From: UBA1732 sp045114455
GTDB lineage: Bacteria; Verrucomicrobiota; Lentisphaeria; Victivallales; UBA1829
Direction: 5' to 3'
Assembly (NCBI GenBank): GCA_045114455.1
Contig: JBGUKN010000024.1
Location: forward strand, 1 to 64,000
DNA: 64,000 bases
Shown: positions 25,720 to 34,975 of the stretch, one piece after another
How positions within the stretch are numbered: the first letter of the stretch is position 1
Layout: every line of letters starts with the position of its first letter
Notes under the pieces: model-generated
Database searches by the model: none
Seen by the model: only the letters and a program-made list of their open reading frames with translations
Told to the model about the DNA's origin: nothing
Program-made: the position numbers and the translations under genes

Positions 25720-26916
25720 ATGATGATTTCCGGAAACGATACAGCAGAAGATATTCCCGGGAAAAAAAACTGTCGCGCTCTTTCCTCCGCGTCACGGGAG
25801 GCGGAGTGTCCTGCGTTGGATGAAGCGGGACACTCCGTCGATTTTGCCGGACGTCCTGCGGATGCCGTTGACGGCAATTCGGCAAATCCCGGAAAAGAGC
25901 GGATTCTTTATCCTGACCTGCTGAGGATCATTGCCGCTTTCGGTGTGATCATTCTTCACGTTGCCGCGACCGGCTATTACTATAAGTACGAGGCCGGGAC
26001 GATAGGCTGGCAGATGCGGAATCTGTATGATTCTCTTTCCAGATTCAGCGTTCCGGTCTTTGTTATGGTGTCCGGTATTTTCCTCCTGAATCCCGGCAAC
26101 GCCTACAGCCTGAAAAAGCTTTATGGCTCGAAGATCCTGAAGATCGCGATCGTTTATCTGTTCTGGTCCCTCTTTTATGCGGCGGTCTTCGTGATCGAGA
26201 AGAAAATACGCTTGGGACAAGACGTTTCCATAAGCATGTTTGCGGAAAAGGTTTTGAACGGCGAATATCATCTCTGGTTTTTATTTGTGATATGCGGTTT
26301 GTATATGATTTCGCCCGTTCTCCGCCTGATCGTCGGAAACGAAACCGTCACGGTCTACTATCTCCTTCTCTCCCTTGTTTTTGTTTTCGGGGCTCATACG
26401 CTCGATCTGTTTCCCTTTTCCCGGAGGATCGCCGATCTGTCCATCCGGCGCTTTGACGTCAGTCTCGTTGCCGGGTTCTCCGGCTACTTCGTATGGGGAT
26501 ACTGGCTTTCGACTCACAAACTCGGCAGAAACGTCCGGAGAATGATCTACCTGGCCGGAATCGCCGGCGCTGTCGGAACGACCGCCTTCAATGGGGTCAC
26601 CGAATCCTGTTTCAGGACGCCTGACGGATACTTTCTCCCGGGTATTCTTGCGATGGCTACGGCTGTCTTTGTTTTCTTCCAGTATGGGTTTCAGGATACC
26701 TCGATGCCTCAACGTCGCAGAAAGCTCATTTCCCTGGTCGGGAAGTGGAGCTTCGGAATCTATCTCGTCCATGTTTTCTATTGCATTGCACTTACTTATT
26801 TTTCCCACCGGTTTCCCTTCTTTATCCCGTTCACCGCGATCATCGTTTTCTTCGCCAGCCTTATCACGGTTTATGTGCTTGATAAGATTCCCGTCGTCAA
26901 CAAGTATCTGATCTGA
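25720..26916 (+). CDS. Acyltransferase family 3 membrane protein
   Basis: Protein of 398 aa from the ATG at 25720 (25723 is equivalent); upstream codons of the open frame cover the promoter and are excluded. A hydrophilic N-terminal ~60 residues precede about ten helices. The acyltransferase-3 signature YPDLLRIIAAFGVIILHVA, with the catalytic-type His, is at ~66-84, followed by FSVPVFVMVSGIFLL. These enzymes O-acylate cell-surface polysaccharide, peptidoglycan or lipids. Substrate not deducible; no surface-polysaccharide genes are adjacent. Confidence 0.9.
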   Translation: MMISGNDTAEDIPGKKNCRALSSASREAECPALDEAGHSVDFAGRPADAVDGNSANPGKERILYPDLLRIIAAFGVIILHVAATGYYYKYEAGTIGWQMRNLYDSLSRFSVPVFVMVSGIFLLNPGNAYSLKKLYGSKILKIAIVYLFWSLFYAAVFVIEKKIRLGQDVSISMFAEKVLNGEYHLWFLFVICGLYMISPVLRLIVGNETVTVYYLLLSLVFVFGAHTLDLFPFSRRIADLSIRRFDVSLVAGFSGYFVWGYWLSTHKLGRNVRRMIYLAGIAGAVGTTAFNGVTESCFRTPDGYFLPGILAMATAVFVFFQYGFQDTSMPQRRRKLISLVGKWSFGIYLVHVFYCIALTYFSHRFPFFIPFTAIIVFFASLITVYVLDKIPVVNKYLI

Positions 26917-26977
26917 GTGAGAAAACGCTTCGACTGTTTCCGGCGGAGGGGAGATGAATCCGCCGGGAAAAAAAGAA

Positions 26978-27006
26978 CCCTCCCTGCGGGGATGCCGCGG
27001 GGAGGG
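26978..27006 (-). terminator. Terminator at the end of gap-pgk-tpiA
   Basis: 12-bp stem (CCCTCCCTGCGG at 26978-26989 and CCGCGGGGAGGG at 26995-27006, one G-T pair) with a 5-nt loop. On the minus strand it is followed by TTCTTTTTTT, giving a classic intrinsic terminator after tpiA. A second hairpin (26941-26965) lies beyond it and may serve the converging acyltransferase gene. Confidence 0.85.
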
Positions 27007-27034
27007 AAAAGACACCTGATAACAGGTGGAATCG

Positions 27035-27799
27035 TCAGGCGTTCAGGGCGTTCTGGATGAGCGCGGTGAAGGAGTCGGCCTTGAGGGCCGCGCCGCCGAT
27101 GAGGCCGCCGTCGATGTCCTGCTTGGAGACGAGGGCGCCGGAGTTTTCGGGCTTCATGCTGCCGCCGTACTGGACGACAATGTCCTGCGCCTTGTCGCCG
27201 TAGAGGGCGGTCAGGACGGAGCGGATGAAGGCGTGGGTTTCCTGCGCGACTTCGGGCGTGGCGGTCTTGCCGGTGCCGATGGCCCAGACGGGCTCGTAGG
27301 CGATCGTGACCGCGTCCATGTCGGCTGCGGAGATGTCGGCGAAGGCGCCGCGGATCTGCTTTTCGAGGACGGTGTTGGTGACGCCGCCTTCGCGTTCGGC
27401 GAGGGTTTCGCCGATGCAGACGATGGGCTTCAGGCCGTACTTGAGGGCGGCCTTGATCCGCTGGTTGACGGTCTCGTCGGTCTCGCCGAAATACTGGCGG
27501 CGTTCGCTGTGGCCGATGATGACGTATTCGACGCCGATTTCCTTCAGCATCGCGCCGGAGATTTCGCCGGTGTACGCGCCGTTGTCGGCCCAGTGGATGT
27601 TCTGGGCGCCGACCTTGACGTTGGAACCCTTCAGGATTTCAACGGCGGTGGCGAGGCTGGTGAAGGTGGGGCAGACGGCGATTTCGCACTTGCCGGCGAA
27701 CGGGGCGAGGGAGGCTTTCAGGGCGGAAGCGAGCTCGGCGGTTTCCGCCGCGGTCTTGTTCATCTTCCAGTTGCCCGCGATGAAGATTTTGCGTGCCAT
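27035..27799 (-). CDS. tpiA: Triosephosphate isomerase
   Basis: Protein of 254 aa. Interconverts dihydroxyacetone phosphate and glyceraldehyde-3-phosphate. Catalytic signatures present: GNWKMN (Asn, Lys), IIGHSERR (His) and AYEPVWAIGTGKTA (Glu plus the flexible loop). Third gene of the glycolytic cluster gap-pgk-tpiA, 84 bp after pgk. Confidence 0.98.
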   Translation of the reverse strand: MARKIFIAGNWKMNKTAAETAELASALKASLAPFAGKCEIAVCPTFTSLATAVEILKGSNVKVGAQNIHWADNGAYTGEISGAMLKEIGVEYVIIGHSERRQYFGETDETVNQRIKAALKYGLKPIVCIGETLAEREGGVTNTVLEKQIRGAFADISAADMDAVTIAYEPVWAIGTGKTATPEVAQETHAFIRSVLTALYGDKAQDIVVQYGGSMKPENSGALVSKQDIDGGLIGGAALKADSFTALIQNALNA

Positions 27800-27826
27800 G
27801 GTAAATGGATTCCTGTTGTGGCGCGG

Positions 27827-27864
27827 GCGTCCGGCGGCCAGGGAGAAGCCGATATGCCGGACGC
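27827..27864. other. Intercistronic hairpin between pgk and tpiA
   Basis: 9-bp perfect stem GCGTCCGGC/GCCGGACGC with a 20-nt loop in the 84-bp gap. There is no T-tract, so it is more likely an mRNA-processing or stability element than a terminator. Confidence 0.5.
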
Positions 27865-27883
27865 GTCCGCTGAATGGGGGTGA

Positions 27884-29128
27884 TTACTTGTCGGAGAGGG
27901 CGACCACGCCGGGGAGGTCCTTGCCTTCGAGGAACTCGAGGGAGGCGCCGCCGCCGGTGGAGATGTGGGTCATCTTGGAGGCGAGACCGCTCTTGTTGAC
28001 AGCCGCGACAGAGTCGCCGCCGCCGATGATGGTGGTGGCGCCGGAGTCGGCGACGGCCTGGCAGACGCCCATGGTGCCGTTGGCGAAGTTGGACATTTCA
28101 AAGCAGCCCATGGGGCCGTTCCAGACGACGGTCTTCGCGCCCTTGATGGCGTTGGAGTAGAGCTCGATCGTCTTGGGGCCGATATCGAGGGCCATCCAGC
28201 CTTCCGGGATGTCGTCGGAGACGGTCTGGATGTTCGCGTCGTTGGAGAAGGCGTCCGCGGCGAGGTTATCAACGGGGAGGAGGAACTGGACGTTGAGCTC
28301 TTTCGCCTTGGCGATCATGTCGCGGGCGTACTGGAGCTGGTCGTCCTCGCAGAGGGACTTGCCGATGTTGTGGCCCTGGGCCTTCAGGAACGTGTAGGCC
28401 ATGCCGCCGCCGATGATGAGCGTGTTGACCTTCGTGAGGAGGTTGTTCACGACCGCGAGCTTGTCGGAGACCTTCGCGCCGCCGAGGATGGCGACGAACG
28501 GACGGACCGGGTTGTTCACGGCGTTGCCGAGGAACGCGATTTCCTTTTCCATGAGGAAACCGGCGACGGAGGTGCCGATGTATTTGGTGATGACGGCGGT
28601 GGAGGCGTGGGCGCGGTGGGCGGTGCCGAACGCGTCGTTGCAGTAGATGTCGCCGTAGGAAGCGAGCTTCTGGGCGAGGACTTTCTGCTTCTCCTTGAGT
28701 TCGGCCTTCTTCGCCTTGAACTCCTCGTCGCTCTGGCCTTCCTTCTGTTTGAGCTTGCCCTGTTCTTCCTTGTAGAAGCGGGTGTTCTCAAGCATCACGA
28801 CGTCGCCGGGCTTCATGGCCTTGACGATGTCATCGGCGTTGGCGCAGTCGGGCGCGAAGGTGACGGGTTTGCCGAGCATCTTGGAGAGGTATTCGGCGAC
28901 GGGCTTCAGGCTGAAATCGGCCTCGTAGCCTTTTTCGGCGGGACGGCCGAGGTGGCTCATGAGGACCAGGCTGCCGCCCTGTTCGAGGACGTACTGGATG
29001 GAGGGCAGGGCGCCCTTGATGCGGGTGTCGTCTTTGATGACGCCTTCCTTGATGGGCACGTTGAAGTCGACGCGCATGACGACGCGTTTGCCTTTCAGGT
29101 CGACGTCGCGCAGGGTTTTCTTATTCAT
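27884..29128 (-). CDS. pgk: Phosphoglycerate kinase
   Basis: Protein of 414 aa. Transfers phosphate from 1,3-bisphosphoglycerate to ADP. Signatures: VVMRVDFNVPIK, LMSHLGRP, NDAFGTAHRAHAST, ILGGAKVSDKL and the nucleotide-binding GGGDSVAA. It is slightly longer than typical because of a Lys/Glu/Gln-rich insertion at about residues 122-148, between the LENTRFY strand and ASYGD. The ATG at 29128 has a GGAG site upstream. Second gene of the gap-pgk-tpiA cluster. Confidence 0.98.
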   Translation of the reverse strand: MNKKTLRDVDLKGKRVVMRVDFNVPIKEGVIKDDTRIKGALPSIQYVLEQGGSLVLMSHLGRPAEKGYEADFSLKPVAEYLSKMLGKPVTFAPDCANADDIVKAMKPGDVVMLENTRFYKEEQGKLKQKEGQSDEEFKAKKAELKEKQKVLAQKLASYGDIYCNDAFGTAHRAHASTAVITKYIGTSVAGFLMEKEIAFLGNAVNNPVRPFVAILGGAKVSDKLAVVNNLLTKVNTLIIGGGMAYTFLKAQGHNIGKSLCEDDQLQYARDMIAKAKELNVQFLLPVDNLAADAFSNDANIQTVSDDIPEGWMALDIGPKTIELYSNAIKGAKTVVWNGPMGCFEMSNFANGTMGVCQAVADSGATTIIGGGDSVAAVNKSGLASKMTHISTGGGASLEFLEGKDLPGVVALSDK

Positions 29129-29188
29129 GGAAAAACTCCGTTTGTTGAATGTGAAAAGAAAATAAGTCGGTTTTGGAAAGAAAGCAAA

Positions 29189-29218
29189 GCGGGACGGGCG
29201 GAATGCCGCCCGCCCCGC
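29189..29218 (-). other. Intercistronic hairpin between gap and pgk
   Basis: 13-bp GC-rich stem with one mismatch and a 4-nt loop. On the minus strand it is followed by TTTGCTTTCTTTCC, a broken T-rich stretch, so partial termination that raises gap over pgk expression is plausible. Confidence 0.5.
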
Positions 29219-29277
29219 GGGATTTCAGGGTGTCTCTGAATCGAGTATCCCTTCAGACAAAGTTGCCTGGAAACAGC

Positions 29278-30279
<1,002 letters not shown>

Positions 30280-30349
30280 TGTTTTTTCTCCTTGGAGTTT
30301 TGAAGGTTGTTAAGGCTGGGAATGGTTTTCTGAAAACTCAAATAATATA

Positions 30350-30377
30350 AATATAGCACGCTTTTAGAAATTTACAA
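30350..30377 (-). promoter_or_regulatory. Promoter of gap-pgk-tpiA
   Basis: On the minus strand: -35 TTGTAA (30377-30372), 16-bp spacer, extended -10 TGC-TATATT (30355-30350), about 70 nt upstream of the gap ATG. Confidence 0.7.
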
Positions 30378-30530
30378 GTATGGAGACGGAAATTCGATAA
30401 AAAAATATCGGATTGCTCCTCGCGCGTGAGAAAAGATGAGGGAAAAACGCCGCCGGACCGTCCGAAATTGTCTGCCGACTGAAACTTCGCCGTACGCGTT
30501 TCGCGGTCAAGTAGAAAGATGCCGAGCATG

Positions 30531-30568
30531 AGCGAGGCCACCGAGGCGCGCAAATGCGCGCCCCCCGG
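30531..30568. repeat. 38-nt intergenic repeat, copy 1
   Basis: Identical over 38 nt to 30702-30739; about 13 further upstream bases are similar with four differences. It contains an 18-nt palindrome GGCGCGCAAATGCGCGCC (8-bp arms) and the motif GAGCGAGGCC. The 540-bp interval 30280-30819 holds the gap promoter and these two repeats, and I see no credible gene in it. Confidence 0.85.
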
Positions 30569-30701
30569 CAGATAAATACGGCGTATGAGGCAAATGAGAT
30601 AGAATAAGGTGTTCCCATTCGCCATATCCGCCCCATTCGCCGTATCTGCTAACTCTCTGCTGTTCGCGTCCTCGCGGTAATTGAGAATGATGCTGAGCGC
30701 A

Positions 30702-30739
30702 AGCGAGGCCACCGAGGCGCGCAAATGCGCGCCCCCCGG
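30702..30739. repeat. 38-nt intergenic repeat, copy 2
   Basis: Second identical copy, same orientation, 171 bp from the first, close to the 3' end of the ankyrin lipoprotein gene. It includes the same perfect palindrome. Confidence 0.85.
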
Positions 30740-30819
30740 ACGCGGATGCGTCCAACACTTCATGCCCTCGGATGTCCGATCCTTTTCGGAAAGCCCGTTA
30801 TTCTCTTGAGGCGGGACCG

Positions 30820-33585
30820 TCAGAAGAAGTCAAAGAAGCTTTTTCCTGACCGGAGGACCTTCAGCGCCTCGGGATCGTTCTTGAACAGTTCTTCCAATCC
30901 GGCGTCGATCTTGACGGATTTGCCCTGTTTCAGGTCGAAGACAGTTTTTTCCGCCGTGACGTCGGTGCGCGCGCCGTATTTCAGCAGGAGCTTCGCTGTC
31001 TCATAATGCCTGTGGAGTAAGGCGATATACAGAGCGGACGATTGGCGCGGGTGTTTGGTGTCTCCGGGCGTTTCGGGGAAATCCGGCACGAACCCGTGCT
31101 TCAGGAGCATTTCCACCATTTTCGTCTGGCCGGAGGTGGCGGCGGATGCAACGGGATAATAATCCCCAGGGCGGCGATAATCGTCGGGCGAAACCTTCAC
31201 GCCGTGTTCGATCAGCAGCTCCGCCATTTTCAAATTGCCGGCCGACACGGCAAGCGAAATCGGCTTCTTGCGGGTGACATTGTCCGGCGCGTTGACGTCC
31301 ACCCCGGCGGCGAGGTATTCCTTCACCAGACCGAGGTCGTTCCACTTGATCGCCGCCCAGAACGGCTTTTTGAATCCGCGCGCGTCCAGCACGTCCACCA
31401 TTTCCTGCGTCCCCTGCGAGTAGATGGCATCGCTCATTGACTCGGGATCGAATCCTTTCTCCAGGAAGAACTTGAACGCGTCGGCATTGCGGTACGTCGC
31501 AGCCTCCCTGAAGCATTTTTCCCAGTCTTCCCCGGACATCCGGTCGCGGTACTCCCAGAAAAGCGGAACGAGATAATCCTGTTTGTTCAGGATCAGACCG
31601 CCGATGTCCCTTTGCTTGAATTTCGCACCGGCGGCGAGCAGTGTCTTCACCGTCTCCGTGTGGGGGAAGCCGTCTTTCGGGGAAAGCGCATATTCCAGCA
31701 GGGTTTTCCCGGCAACGCCCCCGCCGATCGGCTCGATCGGCGTGTTGACGGCGGCACGGTTTTTCTCGTCCTCCAGCGCCTTCTTCAGCCCGTCGGCATT
31801 GCCATCCAGGACCAGCGTGAACAGCGACGGTTTGGTTCCAGCCTGAATCCTGCTCATGATCTCGGGATCGACCTTGATATTCTGCTCCCGAAGATACTCC
31901 AGAACGGTCTTCCCGATCCGGGTTTTCTGATTGAAGTCGAAGCCGTTCTTCACGAGCAGATCGAATACCGTCCTGTTATTGGTCCTCGCGGCTTCCGCGA
32001 CGCAGCTCGCACCCGCATCTGTGGGGATCAGCGCGGCTCCGCCATGGTTCAGCACGAACTCGAAGATCTTGTTTTTCCGGTCAAGGAAATCTTGGTTCCG
32101 GCGTTCCGGATCATGTTCGATCGCCTGATACAACAAGGGCAGTTTCACCTTGTTTACGTTTGTTGCATACACATTGAAATCGAGGTTCTTTCCCTCGCAC
32201 AGCTTGAGCAGTTCGTCATACTTCGCGCCGACGATCAGGTCTTCCGCCAGCTTGATCTCCGCCTCCGTCTTCGGGAACGTGTCGCCGGCGGATTGCTGTT
32301 TCACGTCCTCGATCCGCTTGTCCAGCGCATCCTGTCTGGCCTGTTCTTCCGCTTGTTTGCGCTCGGCTTCCTTCCTGTTCGATTCCTGGATCTTCCGCCG
32401 CATCGTCATATCGGCGTTCATTTTCTTTTTCTGAAGCGTCCGGTATTCGCGGATCGCGTTCGCCTGTTCCTTCGAAATGCCGCCGCGCGGGATTTCCAGA
32501 TATGTAGTCTTCCCTCGGGACGAAATATCGAGCCCGACGATCAGGAAGAGCTTTTTCGCGGATGTTTCCAGCAGGACCATCGGCTGTTCGGAGGCGGTGA
32601 TGTCCATCGGGACGCCGCAGTAGTCGCCCACGAGTTTCGCGGGGTCCTTGCACAGGGATTCGACCTTGTCGTCCGGGATCGCCGCGCAGCGCTTGTTGAG
32701 GCTCAGCAGCAGGGTGTCGCCTTCGCCGGGATACGCGTCAACGCCGTCGAAATAGTCGCACCCGGCCTGAAGCATTTCCTTTTTGAAAGATCTTCCATTA
32801 GGCTGTACTGGAGACTTTCCCTGGGAGAAGAAAGTGAAGTCTCCGGCCTTCGCAGCGGCGGGGTAGTACGCTTTCACGTCATTTTGGGGCGCCGAGACTT
32901 CCTTCATCTTTCCTTCCGCGAGGTTCGGGACGCCCGAACCCGATACGGTGATGGTCTTCAAACCGTCGATCGCCGGCGGCATGTTCAGCAGCGCGGTCAG
33001 ATCGGGATTCTTTTTCCACGATGTTCCGTCCGGGATGCGGACGTATGCGAGCTGCTGCCAAACGTATCCGGGAGAATGGTCCCTGAGCCTGAAAACATAT
33101 GTCGAACGGTCCGTTTCATCTTTCATGAGATACCAGGAATCCGTTTTCATGCCCTGCGCTTTTGTCGTCGGTTTCTTTTCCGGGAGAACGCCCGTCGACA
33201 GGATCGACTTGATCTCGTCTTCCGACAGGATCACGATCTGCGCTTTCCGCATGTCGATCTCGCCATCGATGATGAAATCGAGTCCCGCGGGGGCTTTTTT
33301 CTGATTTCGTTCGCGCATGGCAAGCTCGGCCAGATCCTGAATGTTCGCGGGCTTTCCGAACGGGACCCACTCCATTATGCCCGTTGCGAAGGAGAAATGA
33401 AAAATTCCTACGGGCATGGGGGCGGTATCGAACTCCTCCGCGGGCGGATTCAGTTCGAACTCTGCCGTTCTGACGTTGTTCTTCGTCGTGGTTTTCTCTT
33501 TCGCGCAAGCCGTCATGGATGCGGCAAAGAATGCAAGGAGGCCGCAAATGAGCGCGGCGATTGTGCTGACCGGTTTGTTTTTCAT
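30820..33585 (-). CDS. Large ankyrin-repeat lipoprotein
   Basis: Protein of 921 aa from the ATG at 33585, which has GGAGGA 7 bp upstream (the open frame begins 17 codons earlier). A signal sequence ends in SMTAC, a probable lipobox with Cys27. Residues ~35-390 have no recognised domain. A charged, Gln/Glu/Lys/Arg-rich coiled-coil segment spans ~395-460. The C-terminal half consists of ankyrin-type repeats, for example AGVDVNAPDN, KPISLAVSAGNLKMAELLIEHG, MVEMLLKHG and YETAKLLLKYGARTDV. Likely protein-protein binding in the envelope. Lies 78 bp after the deaminase gene on the same strand. Confidence 0.85.
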   Translation of the reverse strand: MKNKPVSTIAALICGLLAFFAASMTACAKEKTTTKNNVRTAEFELNPPAEEFDTAPMPVGIFHFSFATGIMEWVPFGKPANIQDLAELAMRERNQKKAPAGLDFIIDGEIDMRKAQIVILSEDEIKSILSTGVLPEKKPTTKAQGMKTDSWYLMKDETDRSTYVFRLRDHSPGYVWQQLAYVRIPDGTSWKKNPDLTALLNMPPAIDGLKTITVSGSGVPNLAEGKMKEVSAPQNDVKAYYPAAAKAGDFTFFSQGKSPVQPNGRSFKKEMLQAGCDYFDGVDAYPGEGDTLLLSLNKRCAAIPDDKVESLCKDPAKLVGDYCGVPMDITASEQPMVLLETSAKKLFLIVGLDISSRGKTTYLEIPRGGISKEQANAIREYRTLQKKKMNADMTMRRKIQESNRKEAERKQAEEQARQDALDKRIEDVKQQSAGDTFPKTEAEIKLAEDLIVGAKYDELLKLCEGKNLDFNVYATNVNKVKLPLLYQAIEHDPERRNQDFLDRKNKIFEFVLNHGGAALIPTDAGASCVAEAARTNNRTVFDLLVKNGFDFNQKTRIGKTVLEYLREQNIKVDPEIMSRIQAGTKPSLFTLVLDGNADGLKKALEDEKNRAAVNTPIEPIGGGVAGKTLLEYALSPKDGFPHTETVKTLLAAGAKFKQRDIGGLILNKQDYLVPLFWEYRDRMSGEDWEKCFREAATYRNADAFKFFLEKGFDPESMSDAIYSQGTQEMVDVLDARGFKKPFWAAIKWNDLGLVKEYLAAGVDVNAPDNVTRKKPISLAVSAGNLKMAELLIEHGVKVSPDDYRRPGDYYPVASAATSGQTKMVEMLLKHGFVPDFPETPGDTKHPRQSSALYIALLHRHYETAKLLLKYGARTDVTAEKTVFDLKQGKSVKIDAGLEELFKNDPEALKVLRSGKSFFDFF

Positions 33586-33663
33586 GGTAAGTCCTCCGGG
33601 TGTTTCCTGGTCGGGGGCATGCTGGATCGCTGTCAACGTTGAAACTGTATTCTGTCGGGCGGC

Positions 33664-34923
33664 TTACTTCGATGTCAGGCGTTTCGCGGCCTCGCGCGCT
33701 TCGGCGATGATCTCCTCCTCGCCGTCGACGTGTCCGCCGCGCATCAGGATGCGGCCGTCGCAGATGACCGTGTCGATGCAGGAGCTGTCCGCCGCGTACA
33801 CCATGTCGGAGACCAGGTTGAACCCGGGGACGAGGTTGTGGTTGTTCAGGTCCACGAGGATGCAGTCTGCGAGTCGCCCTTCCTCGATCGCGCCCGCGTC
33901 GATGCCGAAAGCCTCGGCCCCGGACCGCGTGGCAGCGCGGAAGACGTCCGCGGCTTTCATTGCCTTCGGGTCGCCGGTGAGGTCCTTCCCGCGGAGAGCA
34001 GCGGTCTTCATCTCGCCGAGCATGGAGAGGGAGTTGTTGGAGGATGCGCCGTCGGTGCCGATGGCCCAGCGGCATTTATCGAAGAGCGCGGCGCTGTCGT
34101 AGCGGAAATGGCCGGAGACGAGCTTCATGTTCGAGACGGGCATATGGACGAGCACGGAGCGGCGTTCGGCGAGGAGTTCGATATCCTCGTCAGTGAGCGC
34201 CACGGAGTGCGCGAGGATGGTCTTGTCCGTGAGGATGCCGCAACTGTCGACGTAGGCGGTCGGGCTCATGCCGTGCTGCGCCATGCAGTCGTCGAATTCC
34301 TTCTTCGTTTCCGCGAGGTGCGTATGGATCACGAGGCCGTACCGTTTCGCCGTTTCGGCGACATCCTGTAATATTTCCTCGGTGGTCGTGTAGATCGCGT
34401 GCGGCGCGACGGAGATCTGGATGCGGTCGGAGAGGTTGTTGCGGTTTTCCAGCAGCCAGTCGTTGTCCAGCATGGGGAGGAACGCCGGATTGCCCATGGT
34501 CTGCCGCAGCATGCCGATACAGGCGCGCATGCCCATTTCCTCGGCGGCCTTCACGACCTGGCGGCCCCGCCAGTACATGTCGTTGAAAAAGACCGTGCCG
34601 GACTTGATCATTTCGAGGATGGCGAGGCGGGTCCCCGCGTAGACGTCTTCGTTCGTGAGGCGCGCCTCGACGGGCCAGATGTGGTTGCTGAGCCAGTCGA
34701 AGAGGTCGAGGTCGTCGGCGAATCCGCGCAGAAGCGACATGGCGGCATGGGTATGGGCGTTGTAGAACGCCGGGAGGACGGCCACCGCGCCGTGGGCGTC
34801 GAGCGTTTCATCGGCGGGAACGGCGGGGACGGCCTGGGAAATGGACTGGAAACGGTTTCCTTCGATGCGGATATTGACCGTGGAATCGTTGAGGACGACG
34901 TTGCGGAGGAGGATGGTTGACAT
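33664..34923 (-). CDS. mtaD: S-adenosylhomocysteine / 5'-methylthioadenosine deaminase-type amidohydrolase
   Basis: Protein of 419 aa from the ATG at 34923. Amidohydrolase-superfamily metal motif NAHTHAAMSLLRG, FNDMYWRG, metal-binding HTHLAETKKE, HSVAL and catalytic Asp in GTDGASSNNSL are the usual order for the MtaD/DadD/TrzN-like group. Members hydrolytically deaminate SAH, MTA or related nucleosides to their inosyl forms. The adjacent SAH-hydrolase-like gene supports a SAH-related substrate. Guanine or other aryl-amine deaminase activity is the alternative. Confidence 0.85.
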   Translation of the reverse strand: MSTILLRNVVLNDSTVNIRIEGNRFQSISQAVPAVPADETLDAHGAVAVLPAFYNAHTHAAMSLLRGFADDLDLFDWLSNHIWPVEARLTNEDVYAGTRLAILEMIKSGTVFFNDMYWRGRQVVKAAEEMGMRACIGMLRQTMGNPAFLPMLDNDWLLENRNNLSDRIQISVAPHAIYTTTEEILQDVAETAKRYGLVIHTHLAETKKEFDDCMAQHGMSPTAYVDSCGILTDKTILAHSVALTDEDIELLAERRSVLVHMPVSNMKLVSGHFRYDSAALFDKCRWAIGTDGASSNNSLSMLGEMKTAALRGKDLTGDPKAMKAADVFRAATRSGAEAFGIDAGAIEEGRLADCILVDLNNHNLVPGFNLVSDMVYAADSSCIDTVICDGRILMRGGHVDGEEEIIAEAREAAKRLTSK

Positions 34924-34975
34924 GATCTGTGGTCTGCTGGTTGAGGTGTTATTGAGGTGAGAGGTTTTGGCGGGT

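Noticed and set aside
30338..30763. Overlapping minus-strand frames of 83-141 codons in the repeat region
   Set aside because: Their similarity to one another comes only from the 38-nt nucleotide repeat (GGAHLRASVASL encoded twice); no ribosome site and no family match.
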